From: JARDZI01 sp041639705
Lineage (GTDB): Bacteria > Bacillota > Clostridia > Clostridiales > Caloramatoraceae
Direction of reading: 5' to 3'
Assembly: GCA_041639705.1 (NCBI GenBank)
Contig: JBEQBT010000202.1
Coordinates: 1-6,300 of the forward strand
Length of the DNA stretch: 6,300 nt
Shown in pieces: positions 1 to 6,125 of this stretch (the stretch's first letter is position 1; every line of letters starts with the position of its first letter). Under the pieces are notes generated by a model. That model saw nothing but the letters and a program-made list of their open reading frames with translations, did not search any database and was not told the DNA's origin. The translations under genes and the position numbers were made by a program.

Positions 1-92
1 CGGAGGTAAGGGCCTTTGATGAAATAATGCTGCAGTTCCATTATGACAAGATGCATTTGTTTGATAAGGAAACCGAAAAGGTATTAAGATAA
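1..92 (+). CDS. C-terminal fragment of a probable sugar-type ABC transporter ATP-binding protein
   Basis: This open frame enters from the left edge (first whole codon at base 3) and ends at TAA 90-92, leaving 29 residues. The visible tail reads VRAFDEIMLQFHYDKMHLFD and then KETEKVLR. A hydrophobic strand followed by HLFDKET just before the stop resembles, from memory, the end of the C-terminal TOBE domain of MalK/UgpC/MsmX-type ATPases, which energise import of sugars or glycerol phosphate from the cytoplasmic face of the membrane. No Walker or signature motif is inside the window, so the call rests on this short tail alone. The codons are more GC-rich than those of the genes further right. 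A terminator about 57 bases downstream fits a transcription unit ending here. That it is the end of a real gene is fairly sure; the family is less so, and substrate cannot be inferred. Confidence 0.65.
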   Translation, partial: EVRAFDEIMLQFHYDKMHLFDKETEKVLR

Positions 93-148
93 AAGAGTTT
101 TATTTACCAAAGATAAGATCATAGAAGATTAATTTCAAATATGGATTT

Positions 149-181
149 AAAAATGCGCGGATTCTGATTCCGCGCATTTTT
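149..181. terminator. Bidirectional intrinsic terminator between the ABC ATPase gene and pssA
   Basis: A perfect 12-bp stem pairs AAAAATGCGCGG (149-160) with CCGCGCATTTTT (170-181) around a 9-base loop. The GC core is flanked by A-runs on the left and T-runs on the right, so the RNA hairpin ends in a U-tract on either strand. It lies between the stop of the plus-strand gene and the stop of the minus-strand pssA seven bases beyond, so it can end transcription of both convergent units. Confidence 0.9.
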
Positions 182-187
182 AGTGGC

Positions 188-697
188 TTATAATTTTTTT
201 ATTTTAATATTACTAACCATTAAAAAAGATAATAATATTATAATTACTAATGAAATAATATTTGGCTCAATAAAGTGAATTGAAACCAAGTCGTAAATGG
301 CTAAAAGAGAACCTGCAATGGTTATTGGTATTCCTGAAAATACATTATTAAACGTGGATACATTATATCTGGCTAATCTAAAGGCACCTGCAATAGGGAA
401 TGCTATAGTGATTATATATCCAATTATTCCGTAACCAATAAGAAAAATACTCCAGCTTAGTATAGCGGGTGCTGCCCCAAATGAAATCAAATCAGCAAGA
501 GAATCAAGTTCCTTACCAAGTATGCTTTCTGCATTTATTCTTCTAGCTATTCTGCCATCATATCTATCAATAAATGCAGCGCATAGTATCATTATCGCAG
601 AAAGACTTAAATTGTTTGTAAAAGTAAACATTATTGATAGCATACCAAAAGTAAGATTAATAAAAGTAAATATATTAGGTATAGCGTTTTTATTCAT
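188..697 (-). CDS. pssA: CDP-diacylglycerol--serine O-phosphatidyltransferase (phosphatidylserine synthase)
   Basis: This 169-residue integral membrane enzyme should transfer a phosphatidyl group from CDP-diacylglycerol to L-serine, giving phosphatidylserine and CMP. The CDP-alcohol phosphatidyltransferase motif is complete: D44, D47-G48, A51-R52, G61, D65 and D69, whose aspartates bind the divalent metals and CDP. The N-terminal PNIFTFINLTFG and the later FRLARYN segment are typical of the bacterial membrane-type PssA. Hydrophobic stretches near residues 9-27, 32-45, 79-105, 122-140 and 144-164 suggest about six membrane passes. The length is at the short end for the family but nothing appears missing. 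The ATG shares one base with the psd stop (TAATG), with GGAGTG inside the psd end as its ribosome site, so the two are translationally coupled. The neighbouring psd, the next pathway step, separates this call from other CDP-alcohol transferases such as PgsA. Confidence 0.93.
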   Translation of the reverse strand: MNKNAIPNIFTFINLTFGMLSIMFTFTNNLSLSAIMILCAAFIDRYDGRIARRINAESILGKELDSLADLISFGAAPAILSWSIFLIGYGIIGYIITIAFPIAGAFRLARYNVSTFNNVFSGIPITIAGSLLAIYDLVSIHFIEPNIISLVIIILLSFLMVSNIKIKKL

Positions 698-1329
698 TAT
701 TTAATCACTCCTATAACAGTTATGCCGCCTCTTACGATGTCACCTTTTTTTACTAGAATATCAACATCATATGGAACTATAATTTCAGTACATGAACCAA
801 ATTTTATAAGCCCAAATTTAGCTCCCTGGTTAAGCAAATCACCTTTCTTGCTCCAGCAAACTATCCTCCTTGCGACAAATCCAGTAATTTGATGAACCAA
901 TGCCTTTGTTCTATCATTTTCAATACCTATGGTATTTCTTTCATTTATCTCAGATGCATGACTTTTAAATGCAGGCAGATATTTACCAGGTCTGTAGTGT
1001 ACATATGTTACTTTTCCGGAAATAGGGCTCCTGTTTATATGTACATTGAATAATGAAAGAAAAATACTAACCTTTATAGCATTTCCATTTATAAAGCTAT
1101 CCTCATTTATGTTGGTTATTTCCATTACCCTACCATCAGCAGGTGAAACAAATTGAGATTCATCAGTGGTTATAATTCTGTGTGGGTCTCTAAAAAAATA
1201 AATAACAAACAATAACAATATAAAAGGTATAATAGCAAGTAATGGTATAAAATAAAAAGAAATTACTGTAATTATTCCTAAAATAATAATATAAAGTATA
1301 CTTTCTTTTCTGATGGAAAATTTAATCAT
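697..1329 (-). CDS. psd: Phosphatidylserine decarboxylase, short (PSD-A-like) proenzyme
   Basis: The 210-residue proenzyme should cleave itself and decarboxylate phosphatidylserine to phosphatidylethanolamine at the membrane. Residues 10-47 form two closely spaced hydrophobic segments, followed by the family's FFRDPHR. The core SPADGRV (catalytic aspartate D65) and FNVHINRSP (H98) are present. Near the C-terminus the FGS motif places self-cleavage between G178 and S179, with S179 becoming the pyruvoyl group on a small subunit of about 32 residues. The protein is shorter than the E. coli type, which has LGST, and matches the short class with FGS found in many Gram-positives and archaea. The ATG at 1327-1329 is preceded by AAAGGAG nine bases upstream. 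It is the first gene of a two-gene operon with pssA, so the operon order (decarboxylase, then synthase) is the reverse of the pathway order. Confidence 0.93.
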   Translation of the reverse strand: MIKFSIRKESILYIIILGIITVISFYFIPLLAIIPFILLLFVIYFFRDPHRIITTDESQFVSPADGRVMEITNINEDSFINGNAIKVSIFLSLFNVHINRSPISGKVTYVHYRPGKYLPAFKSHASEINERNTIGIENDRTKALVHQITGFVARRIVCWSKKGDLLNQGAKFGLIKFGSCTEIIVPYDVDILVKKGDIVRGGITVIGVIK

Positions 1330-1362
1330 ATTTTCGACTCCTTTAATTGTCTAATATTGAAT

Positions 1363-1391
1363 ATTATAAACAATAATAAGGGTATTTACAA
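1363..1391 (-). promoter_or_regulatory. Candidate sigma-A-type promoter of psd-pssA
   Basis: Read on the minus strand, TTGTAA (1391-1386) is followed after 17 bases by a perfect TATAAT (1368-1363). Initiation would be near 1356, giving a leader of about 27 bases that includes the ribosome site AAAGGAG. The -10 is strong and the -35 matches four of six. The region is very AT-rich, so chance matches are possible, but position and spacing fit. The -35 lies inside the first copy of a three-copy GTAAAT repeat listed separately. Confidence 0.55.
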
Positions 1392-1411
1392 TGATTTACG
1401 ATATTTACATG
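1384..1411 (-). repeat. Three tandem GTAAAT direct repeats at the psd promoter
   Basis: On the minus strand GTAAAT occurs three times, at 1408-1403, 1399-1394 and 1389-1384 (ATTTAC on the plus strand), with start-to-start spacing of 9 and 10 bases. The flanks are similar (CAT or ATC before each copy), so the unit is roughly an 9-10-base direct repeat. It overlaps the candidate -35 and extends upstream, a geometry used by regulators that bind direct repeats on one face of the helix. Which protein, if any, binds is unknown. Confidence 0.5.
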
Positions 1412-1488
1412 ATATATTGTATTTTTATCCTTCTTCTTATTATAAATACACATATCTAATAAATTATATATTTTTAGTTGTATACTTT

Positions 1489-1522
1489 TATAATATATAA
1501 ATGCAACAGAAATAATTATAAT
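1489..1522 (+). promoter_or_regulatory. Possible promoter region of the CBS-domain gene
   Basis: Two perfect TATAAT hexamers occur upstream of the gene, at 1489-1494 and 1517-1522, but neither has a recognisable -35 at normal spacing in this extremely AT-rich stretch. A TGAATA at 1523-1528 followed by an AT-rich block with GATAAAATA (1544-1552) loosely resembles promoters of sporulation sigma factors, but spacing and the -10 do not fit cleanly. A promoter must exist somewhere in 1392-1556 because the neighbouring gene is divergent. The exact site is not resolved. Confidence 0.25.
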
Positions 1523-1571
1523 TGAATAGAAAAAAAATCCATGGATAAAATATATTAAGGAGGTGGTTTAT

Positions 1572-2000
1572 TTGCTAGTAAAGGATTTAATGAGTAAAGA
1601 TGTAGCAGCTGTTTCTCCAGATACTTCTATTGAGGAAGTAGCAAGGATGATGAAGGAAATGAATATTGGATCAGTTCCAGTATGTAATTCAGGAAGAGTA
1701 GTTGGAATAGTAACAGATAGAGATATTGTAATAAGAGAACTGGCAATGGGTAAAAATCCTGTGGCCACAAAAGTTGAGGATGTTATGACATATGGTATAT
1801 CAACAGCATCGCCTAATATGGACATACATGATGCAGCACAACTTATGTCAGATAAGCAAATTAGAAGGCTTCCTGTTGTTGAAAATGAAAAGCTAGTTGG
1901 TATGATTGCAATTGGAGATATGGCTGTAAGATCAAAACTTGAAGATGATGCAGGCGAAGCACTTAGTGATATTTCTAAACCCGCGCACACTATTTACTAA
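1572..2000 (+). CDS. Two-CBS-domain protein, YhcV-like
   Basis: This 142-residue, probably cytosolic protein consists almost wholly of two CBS domains (about residues 6-58 and 71-124), the fold that binds adenosyl nucleotides and senses energy or ligand state. The first has the full ribose-phosphate motif GIVTDRD (45-51). The second has GMIAIGD (110-116), with alanine where serine or threonine is usual. The tail (AGEALSDIS) resembles, from memory, the end of B. subtilis YhcV, whose function is unknown and which I recall as a forespore gene. I chose TTG at 1572: AAGGAGG (1557-1563) lies eight bases upstream, whereas a GTG at 1563 overlaps that ribosome site. The TTG start also gives the usual family beginning, LVKDLMSKDV. 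The gene is monocistronic, ending in a strong terminator. The CBS fold is certain; the ligand and partner are not known. Confidence 0.9.
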   Translation: MLVKDLMSKDVAAVSPDTSIEEVARMMKEMNIGSVPVCNSGRVVGIVTDRDIVIRELAMGKNPVATKVEDVMTYGISTASPNMDIHDAAQLMSDKQIRRLPVVENEKLVGMIAIGDMAVRSKLEDDAGEALSDISKPAHTIY

Positions 2001-2005
2001 AATTT

Positions 2006-2031
2006 GTTCCTGCTATTGCAGGAACTTTTTT
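2006..2031 (+). terminator. Intrinsic terminator after the CBS-domain gene
   Basis: GTTCCTGC (2006-2013) pairs perfectly with GCAGGAAC (2018-2025) around the tetraloop TATT and is followed directly by six T's. It starts five bases past the stop codon. Canonical form, so transcription of the next gene probably needs its own start. Confidence 0.93.
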
Positions 2032-2044
2032 CATATAGTAAAAT
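2016..2044 (+). promoter_or_regulatory. Candidate promoter of the lipid kinase gene, overlapping the terminator
   Basis: TTGCAG (2016-2021) and TAAAAT (2039-2044) are 17 bases apart, which would start RNA near 2051, just before the ribosome site at 2055-2061. The -35 matches only three of six and lies within the loop and right arm of the preceding terminator. The call is supported mainly by spacing and by the need for a promoter in the 37 bases between terminator and start codon; read-through is the alternative. Confidence 0.33.
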
Positions 2045-2068
2045 TAATTTTCATAGGGGGGATGATTT

Positions 2069-2941
2069 TTGAAAAAAGCAAGACTGATATATAATCCTTT
2101 TTCAGGGAAACGTGTATTCGGGAATAGATTAGATCTTGTAATACATAAACTTCAAAGTGGAGGTTATGAAGTCACACCTATAAGAACTACAAAGATTGAG
2201 GACATATATAATAGTATGAAAAATGCCCAGGGTTATGACTGCATAATAACTTCTGGAGGAGATGGAACTATCAATCAAGTTATAAACGCAATGATGAAAA
2301 GCAATATTAATATTCCGATTGGAATACTTCCCTCTGGAACTTCAAATGATTTTGCGAATTATTTAAATTTACCTAAGCATACATCTGAAGCATGTGATGT
2401 TATTATTAATAATAAGATTACAGAATTTGACCTAGGTAAAATTAATGATAGATATTTTATTAATGTTGCTGCAGGAGGACTTTTAACTGATGTATCTCAA
2501 AAAATAGATACTAACCTTAAAAGTACACTTGGAAAGATGGCATATTATATTAAGGGAATAGAGCAAATACCTAATTTTAGAGCAATACCTATTAGTATTA
2601 ATTGTGATGGCGAAACAATTAGAGAAATGGTTTATCTATTTGTTATATTAAATGGATCCTCAGCAGGAGGATTTAAACTTGCTCCTAATTCAACTGCAAA
2701 TGATGGGATATTGGATTTTGTGGCAATAAAAGCTTGTAATATAATTGAACTCTTTAATTTGTTTATAAGTATGCTAAAGGGTGAACATCTTGAAAGTAAT
2801 AGTATAGTTTACTTAAGGGGTAAGAAGTTTACAATTCAATGTGATGAAAAGATTGAAACGGATATTGACGGAGAGGCAGGTCCAAAGTTTCCCTTAAATG
2901 TAAGTGTTTCTAGTAAAAAGCTCAAGGTATTTACAATATAA
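2069..2941 (+). CDS. Diacylglycerol/lipid kinase of the DgkB-YegS-BmrU family
   Basis: This 290-residue soluble, membrane-associating kinase probably phosphorylates diacylglycerol with ATP to give phosphatidic acid, returning it to phospholipid synthesis. Family motifs are in order: YNPFSGK (8-14), the nucleotide-binding GGDGT (63-67), LPSGTSNDFA (87-96), the metal-site region with NDGILDF (211-217), and TDIDGE (264-269) in the C-terminal beta domain. Length is normal for the family. The start is TTG at 2069, preceded by AGGGGGG (2055-2061), a G-rich variant of the usual ribosome site; a nearby ATG (2062) is out of frame. It follows the CBS gene in the same direction but with a terminator between, and converges on the DedA gene. 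DgkB is the likeliest role in a Gram-positive, where diacylglycerol accumulates from lipoteichoic acid synthesis, but related members phosphorylate other lipids, so no symbol is given. Confidence 0.9.
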   Translation: MKKARLIYNPFSGKRVFGNRLDLVIHKLQSGGYEVTPIRTTKIEDIYNSMKNAQGYDCIITSGGDGTINQVINAMMKSNINIPIGILPSGTSNDFANYLNLPKHTSEACDVIINNKITEFDLGKINDRYFINVAAGGLLTDVSQKIDTNLKSTLGKMAYYIKGIEQIPNFRAIPISINCDGETIREMVYLFVILNGSSAGGFKLAPNSTANDGILDFVAIKACNIIELFNLFISMLKGEHLESNSIVYLRGKKFTIQCDEKIETDIDGEAGPKFPLNVSVSSKKLKVFTI

Positions 2942-2965
2942 AAGAAAAAGTTAATACTAAAAATA

Positions 2966-3004
2966 AAAGGAACACATAAAATTAAGAGTTAATCGTGTTC
3001 CTTT
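2966..3004. terminator. Shared terminator of the lipid kinase and DedA genes, overlapping the dedA end
   Basis: AAAGGAACAC (2966-2975) pairs with GTGTTCCTTT (2995-3004). Inside the 19-base loop a second helix, ATTAA (2981-2985) with TTAAT (2989-2993), can form. On the minus strand the stem is followed by TTTTATTTTTAG, a good U-tract, so it mainly serves the ygiQ-dedA operon; on the plus strand the following T-run is short. The arm at 2995-3004 encodes the last DedA residues (KEH region) and the stop lies in the loop. Confidence 0.8.
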
Positions 3005-3612
3005 CTTATATGTATGTGTTTAAAATAAATATAAACTGCAGAAATTATAAGTATACCTGATAAGATCAGCTTTTCATACTCTCTAACAAATTGCTGTATT
3101 ATTAGCATATTATCACCAGTAAGCCTTCCTGCCATAAACAAAACCATATTGTGCAATAATGATGCAGCACCGATAGAAATAATTGCAGGTGAGAATTTGA
3201 GCTTAAAGATACCTGCACCAATTAACGTTAATGAACCTATCCCTGGTATAAATTTGTTAATTACTATTGCAATAGCTCCATACTTATTGAACCAATTTTC
3301 AAGCTTATATATTTTATTAGTATCAAAATATTTCTTAACAAACTTTCCCTCAACTACTTTTTCACCAAGTCTATTACTAATTATATATAGAAGTACACTG
3401 CTAAAAAAGGTTCCTGCATTAGTTGTTATAATCAGCAGAGGAGTATTTAAAAGTCCTTTGCTGCTTAAATATCCCTGGAAAATAACAACTGAATCACCTG
3501 GGTAAGGAGGAAAAAGGACTTGAAGTACCGAATTAAGAAAGAAAAAGCCATAGGCAAGCAGGGGATTAGTTTTTGCAATAGCTTCTGAAAATGAGAGTAT
3601 TGACCCTTCCAT
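2989..3612 (-). CDS. DedA-family membrane protein (VTT/SNARE-associated fold), divergent motif
   Basis: This 207-residue multi-pass membrane protein belongs to the DedA family, members of which translocate lipids, for example recycling undecaprenyl phosphate or moving PE across the membrane. Hydrophobic stretches lie near residues 18-33, 54-79, 111-135, 143-162 and 184-197. The re-entrant-loop signature FPPYPGD (34-40) has aspartate in place of the common glutamate. The second signature appears as NKFIPGIG (119-126), where canonical members have R-F-x-P-G-x-R; both arginines are replaced (K120, G126). This suggests a subfamily with changed mechanism or substrate. The start ATG lies one base after the ygiQ stop, with GAGGAAG inside the ygiQ end as ribosome site, so the two genes are coupled. 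The family is secure, substrate unknown. Confidence 0.87.
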   Translation of the reverse strand: MEGSILSFSEAIAKTNPLLAYGFFFLNSVLQVLFPPYPGDSVVIFQGYLSSKGLLNTPLLIITTNAGTFFSSVLLYIISNRLGEKVVEGKFVKKYFDTNKIYKLENWFNKYGAIAIVINKFIPGIGSLTLIGAGIFKLKFSPAIISIGAASLLHNMVLFMAGRLTGDNMLIIQQFVREYEKLILSGILIISAVYIYFKHIHIRKEHD

Positions 3613-3613
3613 T

Positions 3614-5476
3614 TTATCTTCCTCGTTTTGTTTTTATATTTTTATTATTATCAGTATTTTTATTTGAGACTTTTCCCATACCGGACTTTGGAGGCGGAAT
3701 TAGACTTTTCTTATCATGACCAATCAGATCACTTCTACCTGCATTTATTAGAGCTCTGTATACAAGGGTATAATTTTTGGGGTTTCTAAATTGAAGTAGT
3801 GCTCTTTGCATGGATTTTTCATCAAAACTCTTTGGAACATATATTTTTTTTGAGGTTAGAGGATTAATACCAGTGTAATACATGGCTGTGGAAAGGCTTC
3901 CAGGGGTTGGATAAAAATCCTGTACCTGTTCTGGGTTATATCCCATATCCCTTATATATTCTGCAAGCTTTATTGCAGCATGTAAATCACTTCCTGGATG
4001 TCCTGACATTAAATAGGGAACGAGATATTGATTCATATTATTTTTTTTGTTAATATCAAAATACTTATCTACAAATTTATCATACAACTCTCTTGTTGGC
4101 TTACCCATTTGCTCAAGTACCTTGTTTGAAACATGCTCAGGAGCAACCTTAAGCTGTCCGCTAATATGATGCTTTACAAGCTCATTAAAAAACTCTGGAT
4201 TTTTATCACATAATAGATAATCGTATCTTACTCCAGAACGAATAAAAACCTTTTTTATCCCAGGAATTTTCCTTAACTTTCCTAGAAGTCTTACATATTC
4301 AGTATGATCTACCTCAAGATTTGGACAAGGAGTAGGATAGAGACATTGTCTGTCTTTGCATACTCCATACTTTAACTGCTTTTTACAGGAGGGTTTTCTA
4401 AAGTTAGCTGTAGGTCCACCTACATCATGAACATAACCCTTAAAGGCTGGTGCTTTAGTAAAAAGCTCTGCTTCTTTAACTATAGATTCCTCACTTCTTG
4501 GCTGAATTATTCTTCCCTGATGGAAGTTTAATGCACAAAAGGAACAACCGCCAAAGCATCCTCTGTGTGCAGTTATGCTGAATTCGACCTCATTAAAAGC
4601 TGGGATACCTCCTGTCTTTTTATATACAGGATGGATTGCTCGCATATAGGGTAATGAGTATACTAAATCAAGTTCCTCTGTAGTAACAGGCATAGCTGGA
4701 GGATTTTGCACTACATACTTTACACCATGCTTTTGAACCATACCTTGACCACGTATTGGATCCTGTTCCTCAAACTGAACCTTAAAAGCCTTTGCATACT
4801 CCATTTTATCAGAGGAAACCTGTTCATAGGTGGGAAGCTCTATATAGTTTTCTAATCCACATAAATCATCAGATATATAGCATGTTCCTTTTAGGTCTTT
4901 GATATCTTTTATTTTTTTACCATAACTTAATAAATTTGCAATATCCATAATAGGTTTTTCACCCATTCCGTATATTAATAGATCTGCACTGCTGTCAATT
5001 AATATTGAGTTTCTTACCCTGTCATCCCAATAATCATAATGAGCAAATCTCCTAAGACTTCCTTCAATTCCTCCAACTATTATAGGAACATCTCCATATG
5101 CTTCTCTTATTCTATTGCAGTAAACTATTACAGCCCTATCAGGTCTATGGCCTGCTTTTCCTCCAGGAGAATAGACATCATCATTTCTCTTCTTTTTAGA
5201 AGCAGTATAATGATTAACCATCGAGTCAATGTTTCCTGAAGAAACTAAAAAACCTATTTTAGGTACACCAAACCTTGTGAAATCTTCTTTACTTCTCCAA
5301 TCAGGCTGTGAGATCATACCTACCTTAAAGCCCAGGTATTCAAAAAGCCTTGTTATTATTGAGTGACCAAAGGAAGGATGATCCACATATGCATCACCAG
5401 AAACATATATAAAATCAAGCTGTTCCCAGCCTCTTTTTTTCATATCCTCTAAACTTATTGGTAAAAAATCTGCCAT
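3614..5476 (-). CDS. YgiQ-family radical SAM protein (UPF0313)
   Basis: This 620-residue cytoplasmic protein is a radical SAM enzyme of the YgiQ family, whose reaction is not established. The N-terminal region starts with LPISLEDMKKRGWEQLDF and includes VGGIEGSLRRFAHYDYWDD, family hallmarks from memory. The radical SAM cluster is C307-x3-C311-x2-C314 within HRGCFGGCSFC, which should hold a [4Fe-4S] cluster that reduces S-adenosylmethionine. After DVGGPTANF (351-359) comes a second cysteine set, C364, C373, C378 and C384, also present as I recall in E. coli YgiQ and perhaps a further metal site. The region from about 440 (QLKVAPEHVS) to 595 matches the C-terminal extension of the family, and residues 600-620 are a K/N-rich tail. 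Length is shorter than E. coli YgiQ but usual for clostridial members. ATG at 5474-5476 has AGAGGTGAT just upstream; a closer ATG at 5480 is out of frame. It heads an operon with dedA. Confidence 0.92.
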   Translation of the reverse strand: MADFLPISLEDMKKRGWEQLDFIYVSGDAYVDHPSFGHSIITRLFEYLGFKVGMISQPDWRSKEDFTRFGVPKIGFLVSSGNIDSMVNHYTASKKKRNDDVYSPGGKAGHRPDRAVIVYCNRIREAYGDVPIIVGGIEGSLRRFAHYDYWDDRVRNSILIDSSADLLIYGMGEKPIMDIANLLSYGKKIKDIKDLKGTCYISDDLCGLENYIELPTYEQVSSDKMEYAKAFKVQFEEQDPIRGQGMVQKHGVKYVVQNPPAMPVTTEELDLVYSLPYMRAIHPVYKKTGGIPAFNEVEFSITAHRGCFGGCSFCALNFHQGRIIQPRSEESIVKEAELFTKAPAFKGYVHDVGGPTANFRKPSCKKQLKYGVCKDRQCLYPTPCPNLEVDHTEYVRLLGKLRKIPGIKKVFIRSGVRYDYLLCDKNPEFFNELVKHHISGQLKVAPEHVSNKVLEQMGKPTRELYDKFVDKYFDINKKNNMNQYLVPYLMSGHPGSDLHAAIKLAEYIRDMGYNPEQVQDFYPTPGSLSTAMYYTGINPLTSKKIYVPKSFDEKSMQRALLQFRNPKNYTLVYRALINAGRSDLIGHDKKSLIPPPKSGMGKVSNKNTDNNKNIKTKRGR

Positions 5477-5528
5477 TCATATCACCTCTTTTTAAAATTG
5501 CAATCAAATGATGTAAATTTATATACTC

Positions 5529-5537
5529 ATTATATCA
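5529..5537 (-). promoter_or_regulatory. Extended -10 promoter of ygiQ-dedA
   Basis: On the minus strand TGATATAAT (5537-5529) is an exact match to the extended -10 form TGNTATAAT, which can act with a poor -35; none better than three of six is seen upstream. Initiation would be near 5522, leaving a leader of about 46 bases containing the ribosome site AGAGGTG. Confidence 0.55.
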
Positions 5538-5572
5538 GTAAAGATGAAAATATAAATAAAAACCATATATAT

Positions 5573-5601
5573 TTGTATTGTGTGAATATAAAGCTTAAAA
5601 T
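5573..5601 (+). promoter_or_regulatory. Candidate promoter of ogt
   Basis: TTGTAT (5573-5578) and TAAAAT (5596-5601) are separated by 17 bases. The -10 matches five of six, the -35 three of six. Initiation near 5608 would give a leader of about 44 bases carrying the small palindrome at 5613-5626 and the ribosome site AGGAGG (5638-5643). Other AT-rich pairings are possible. Confidence 0.4.
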
Positions 5602-5612
5602 ATTTTATATAG

Positions 5613-5626
5613 AATACTCAGGTATT
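5613..5626. promoter_or_regulatory. Short palindrome in the ogt leader
   Basis: AATAC (5613-5617) and GTATT (5622-5626) form a perfect 5-bp inverted repeat around TCAG, between the candidate ogt promoter and its ribosome site. The position would suit an operator, but the arms are short and AT-rich, and it does not match the Gram-positive LexA box (GAAC...GTTC). Weak evidence. Confidence 0.25.
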
Positions 5627-5651
5627 AATATTATATTAGGAGGAATCATTA

Positions 5652-6116
5652 ATGGGAAAATTTCATTTTGCTTATAGAACAAAATTGGGAGATATAGTTG
5701 CAGTATATGATGAAAAAGGATTATGTGAATTGAAGCTGCCCTATGACGACCTTAATTCTCTTGATGGCTCAGAATATATGGAGGATGAAAAAATTAAAAA
5801 ATACTTGGATGACTATTTTAATGGAAATGAACCTGAAAAACTTAATATTAATATTAATGTAACAGAATTTCAAAAAAAGGTATACGATGTACTATGCAAT
5901 ACAAAAAGAGGCAGTACATTAACTTATGGTGATATTGGAAAACTCATAGGATGCTCATCTCCAAGGGCTGTTGGGCAGGCACTTAAAAGAAATCCAGTGC
6001 CAATTATTATTCCATGCCACAGGGTTGTTGGAAAAAATTGGGATGGAGGTTTTAGTGGAGAGACTAAAGGAGAGAAAATGGACTTTAAGAAATTTTTGCT
6101 GCAAACGGAGAGGTGA
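5652..6116 (+). CDS. ogt: Methylated-DNA--protein-cysteine methyltransferase
   Basis: This 154-residue suicide repair protein moves the alkyl group from O6-alkylguanine in DNA to its own cysteine. The active site PCHRVVG (121-127) contains the acceptor C122. Also visible are TYGDIGKLIG (91-100) with the conserved tyrosine, SPRAVGQA (103-110) with the arginine finger R105 that flips the base, the asparagine of KRNP (112-115), and GGFSGE (132-137) where GGFSGG is more usual. The N-terminal half (1-70) is the variable domain with a short acidic-lysine region. The length fits the Ogt form without an Ada regulatory domain. AGGAGG lies eight bases before the ATG, which makes the start secure. It is divergent from ygiQ. 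Immediately downstream lies an inverted-repeat element which does not cut into the coding region. Members lacking the cysteine (ATL proteins) are excluded. Confidence 0.95.
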   Translation: MGKFHFAYRTKLGDIVAVYDEKGLCELKLPYDDLNSLDGSEYMEDEKIKKYLDDYFNGNEPEKLNININVTEFQKKVYDVLCNTKRGSTLTYGDIGKLIGCSSPRAVGQALKRNPVPIIIPCHRVVGKNWDGGFSGETKGEKMDFKKFLLQTER

Positions 6117-6125
6117 ATATAGGCA

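Noticed and set aside
522..704. 60-residue plus-strand frame opposite pssA
   Set aside because: Antisense shadow of the catalytic region of pssA with no start signal.
1563..1571. GTG start for the CBS-domain gene adding three residues
   Set aside because: This GTG overlaps the Shine-Dalgarno AAGGAGG (1557-1563); TTG at 1572 has ideal spacing and gives the usual family N-terminus.
1330..1571. Riboswitch or small RNA in the divergent spacer
   Set aside because: Very AT-rich with no extended GC-containing helices or familiar aptamer sequences; the predicted psd leader is only about 27 bases.
1568..1990. 140-residue open frame antisense to the CBS gene
   Set aside because: It mirrors the codons of a clear protein family on the other strand, is rich in serine and threonine as such shadows are, and has no ribosome site.
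3149..3505. 118-residue plus-strand frame opposite dedA
   Set aside because: It lies wholly inside a recognisable membrane protein gene; its hydrophobic content is the complement of the DedA helices and no ribosome site precedes it.
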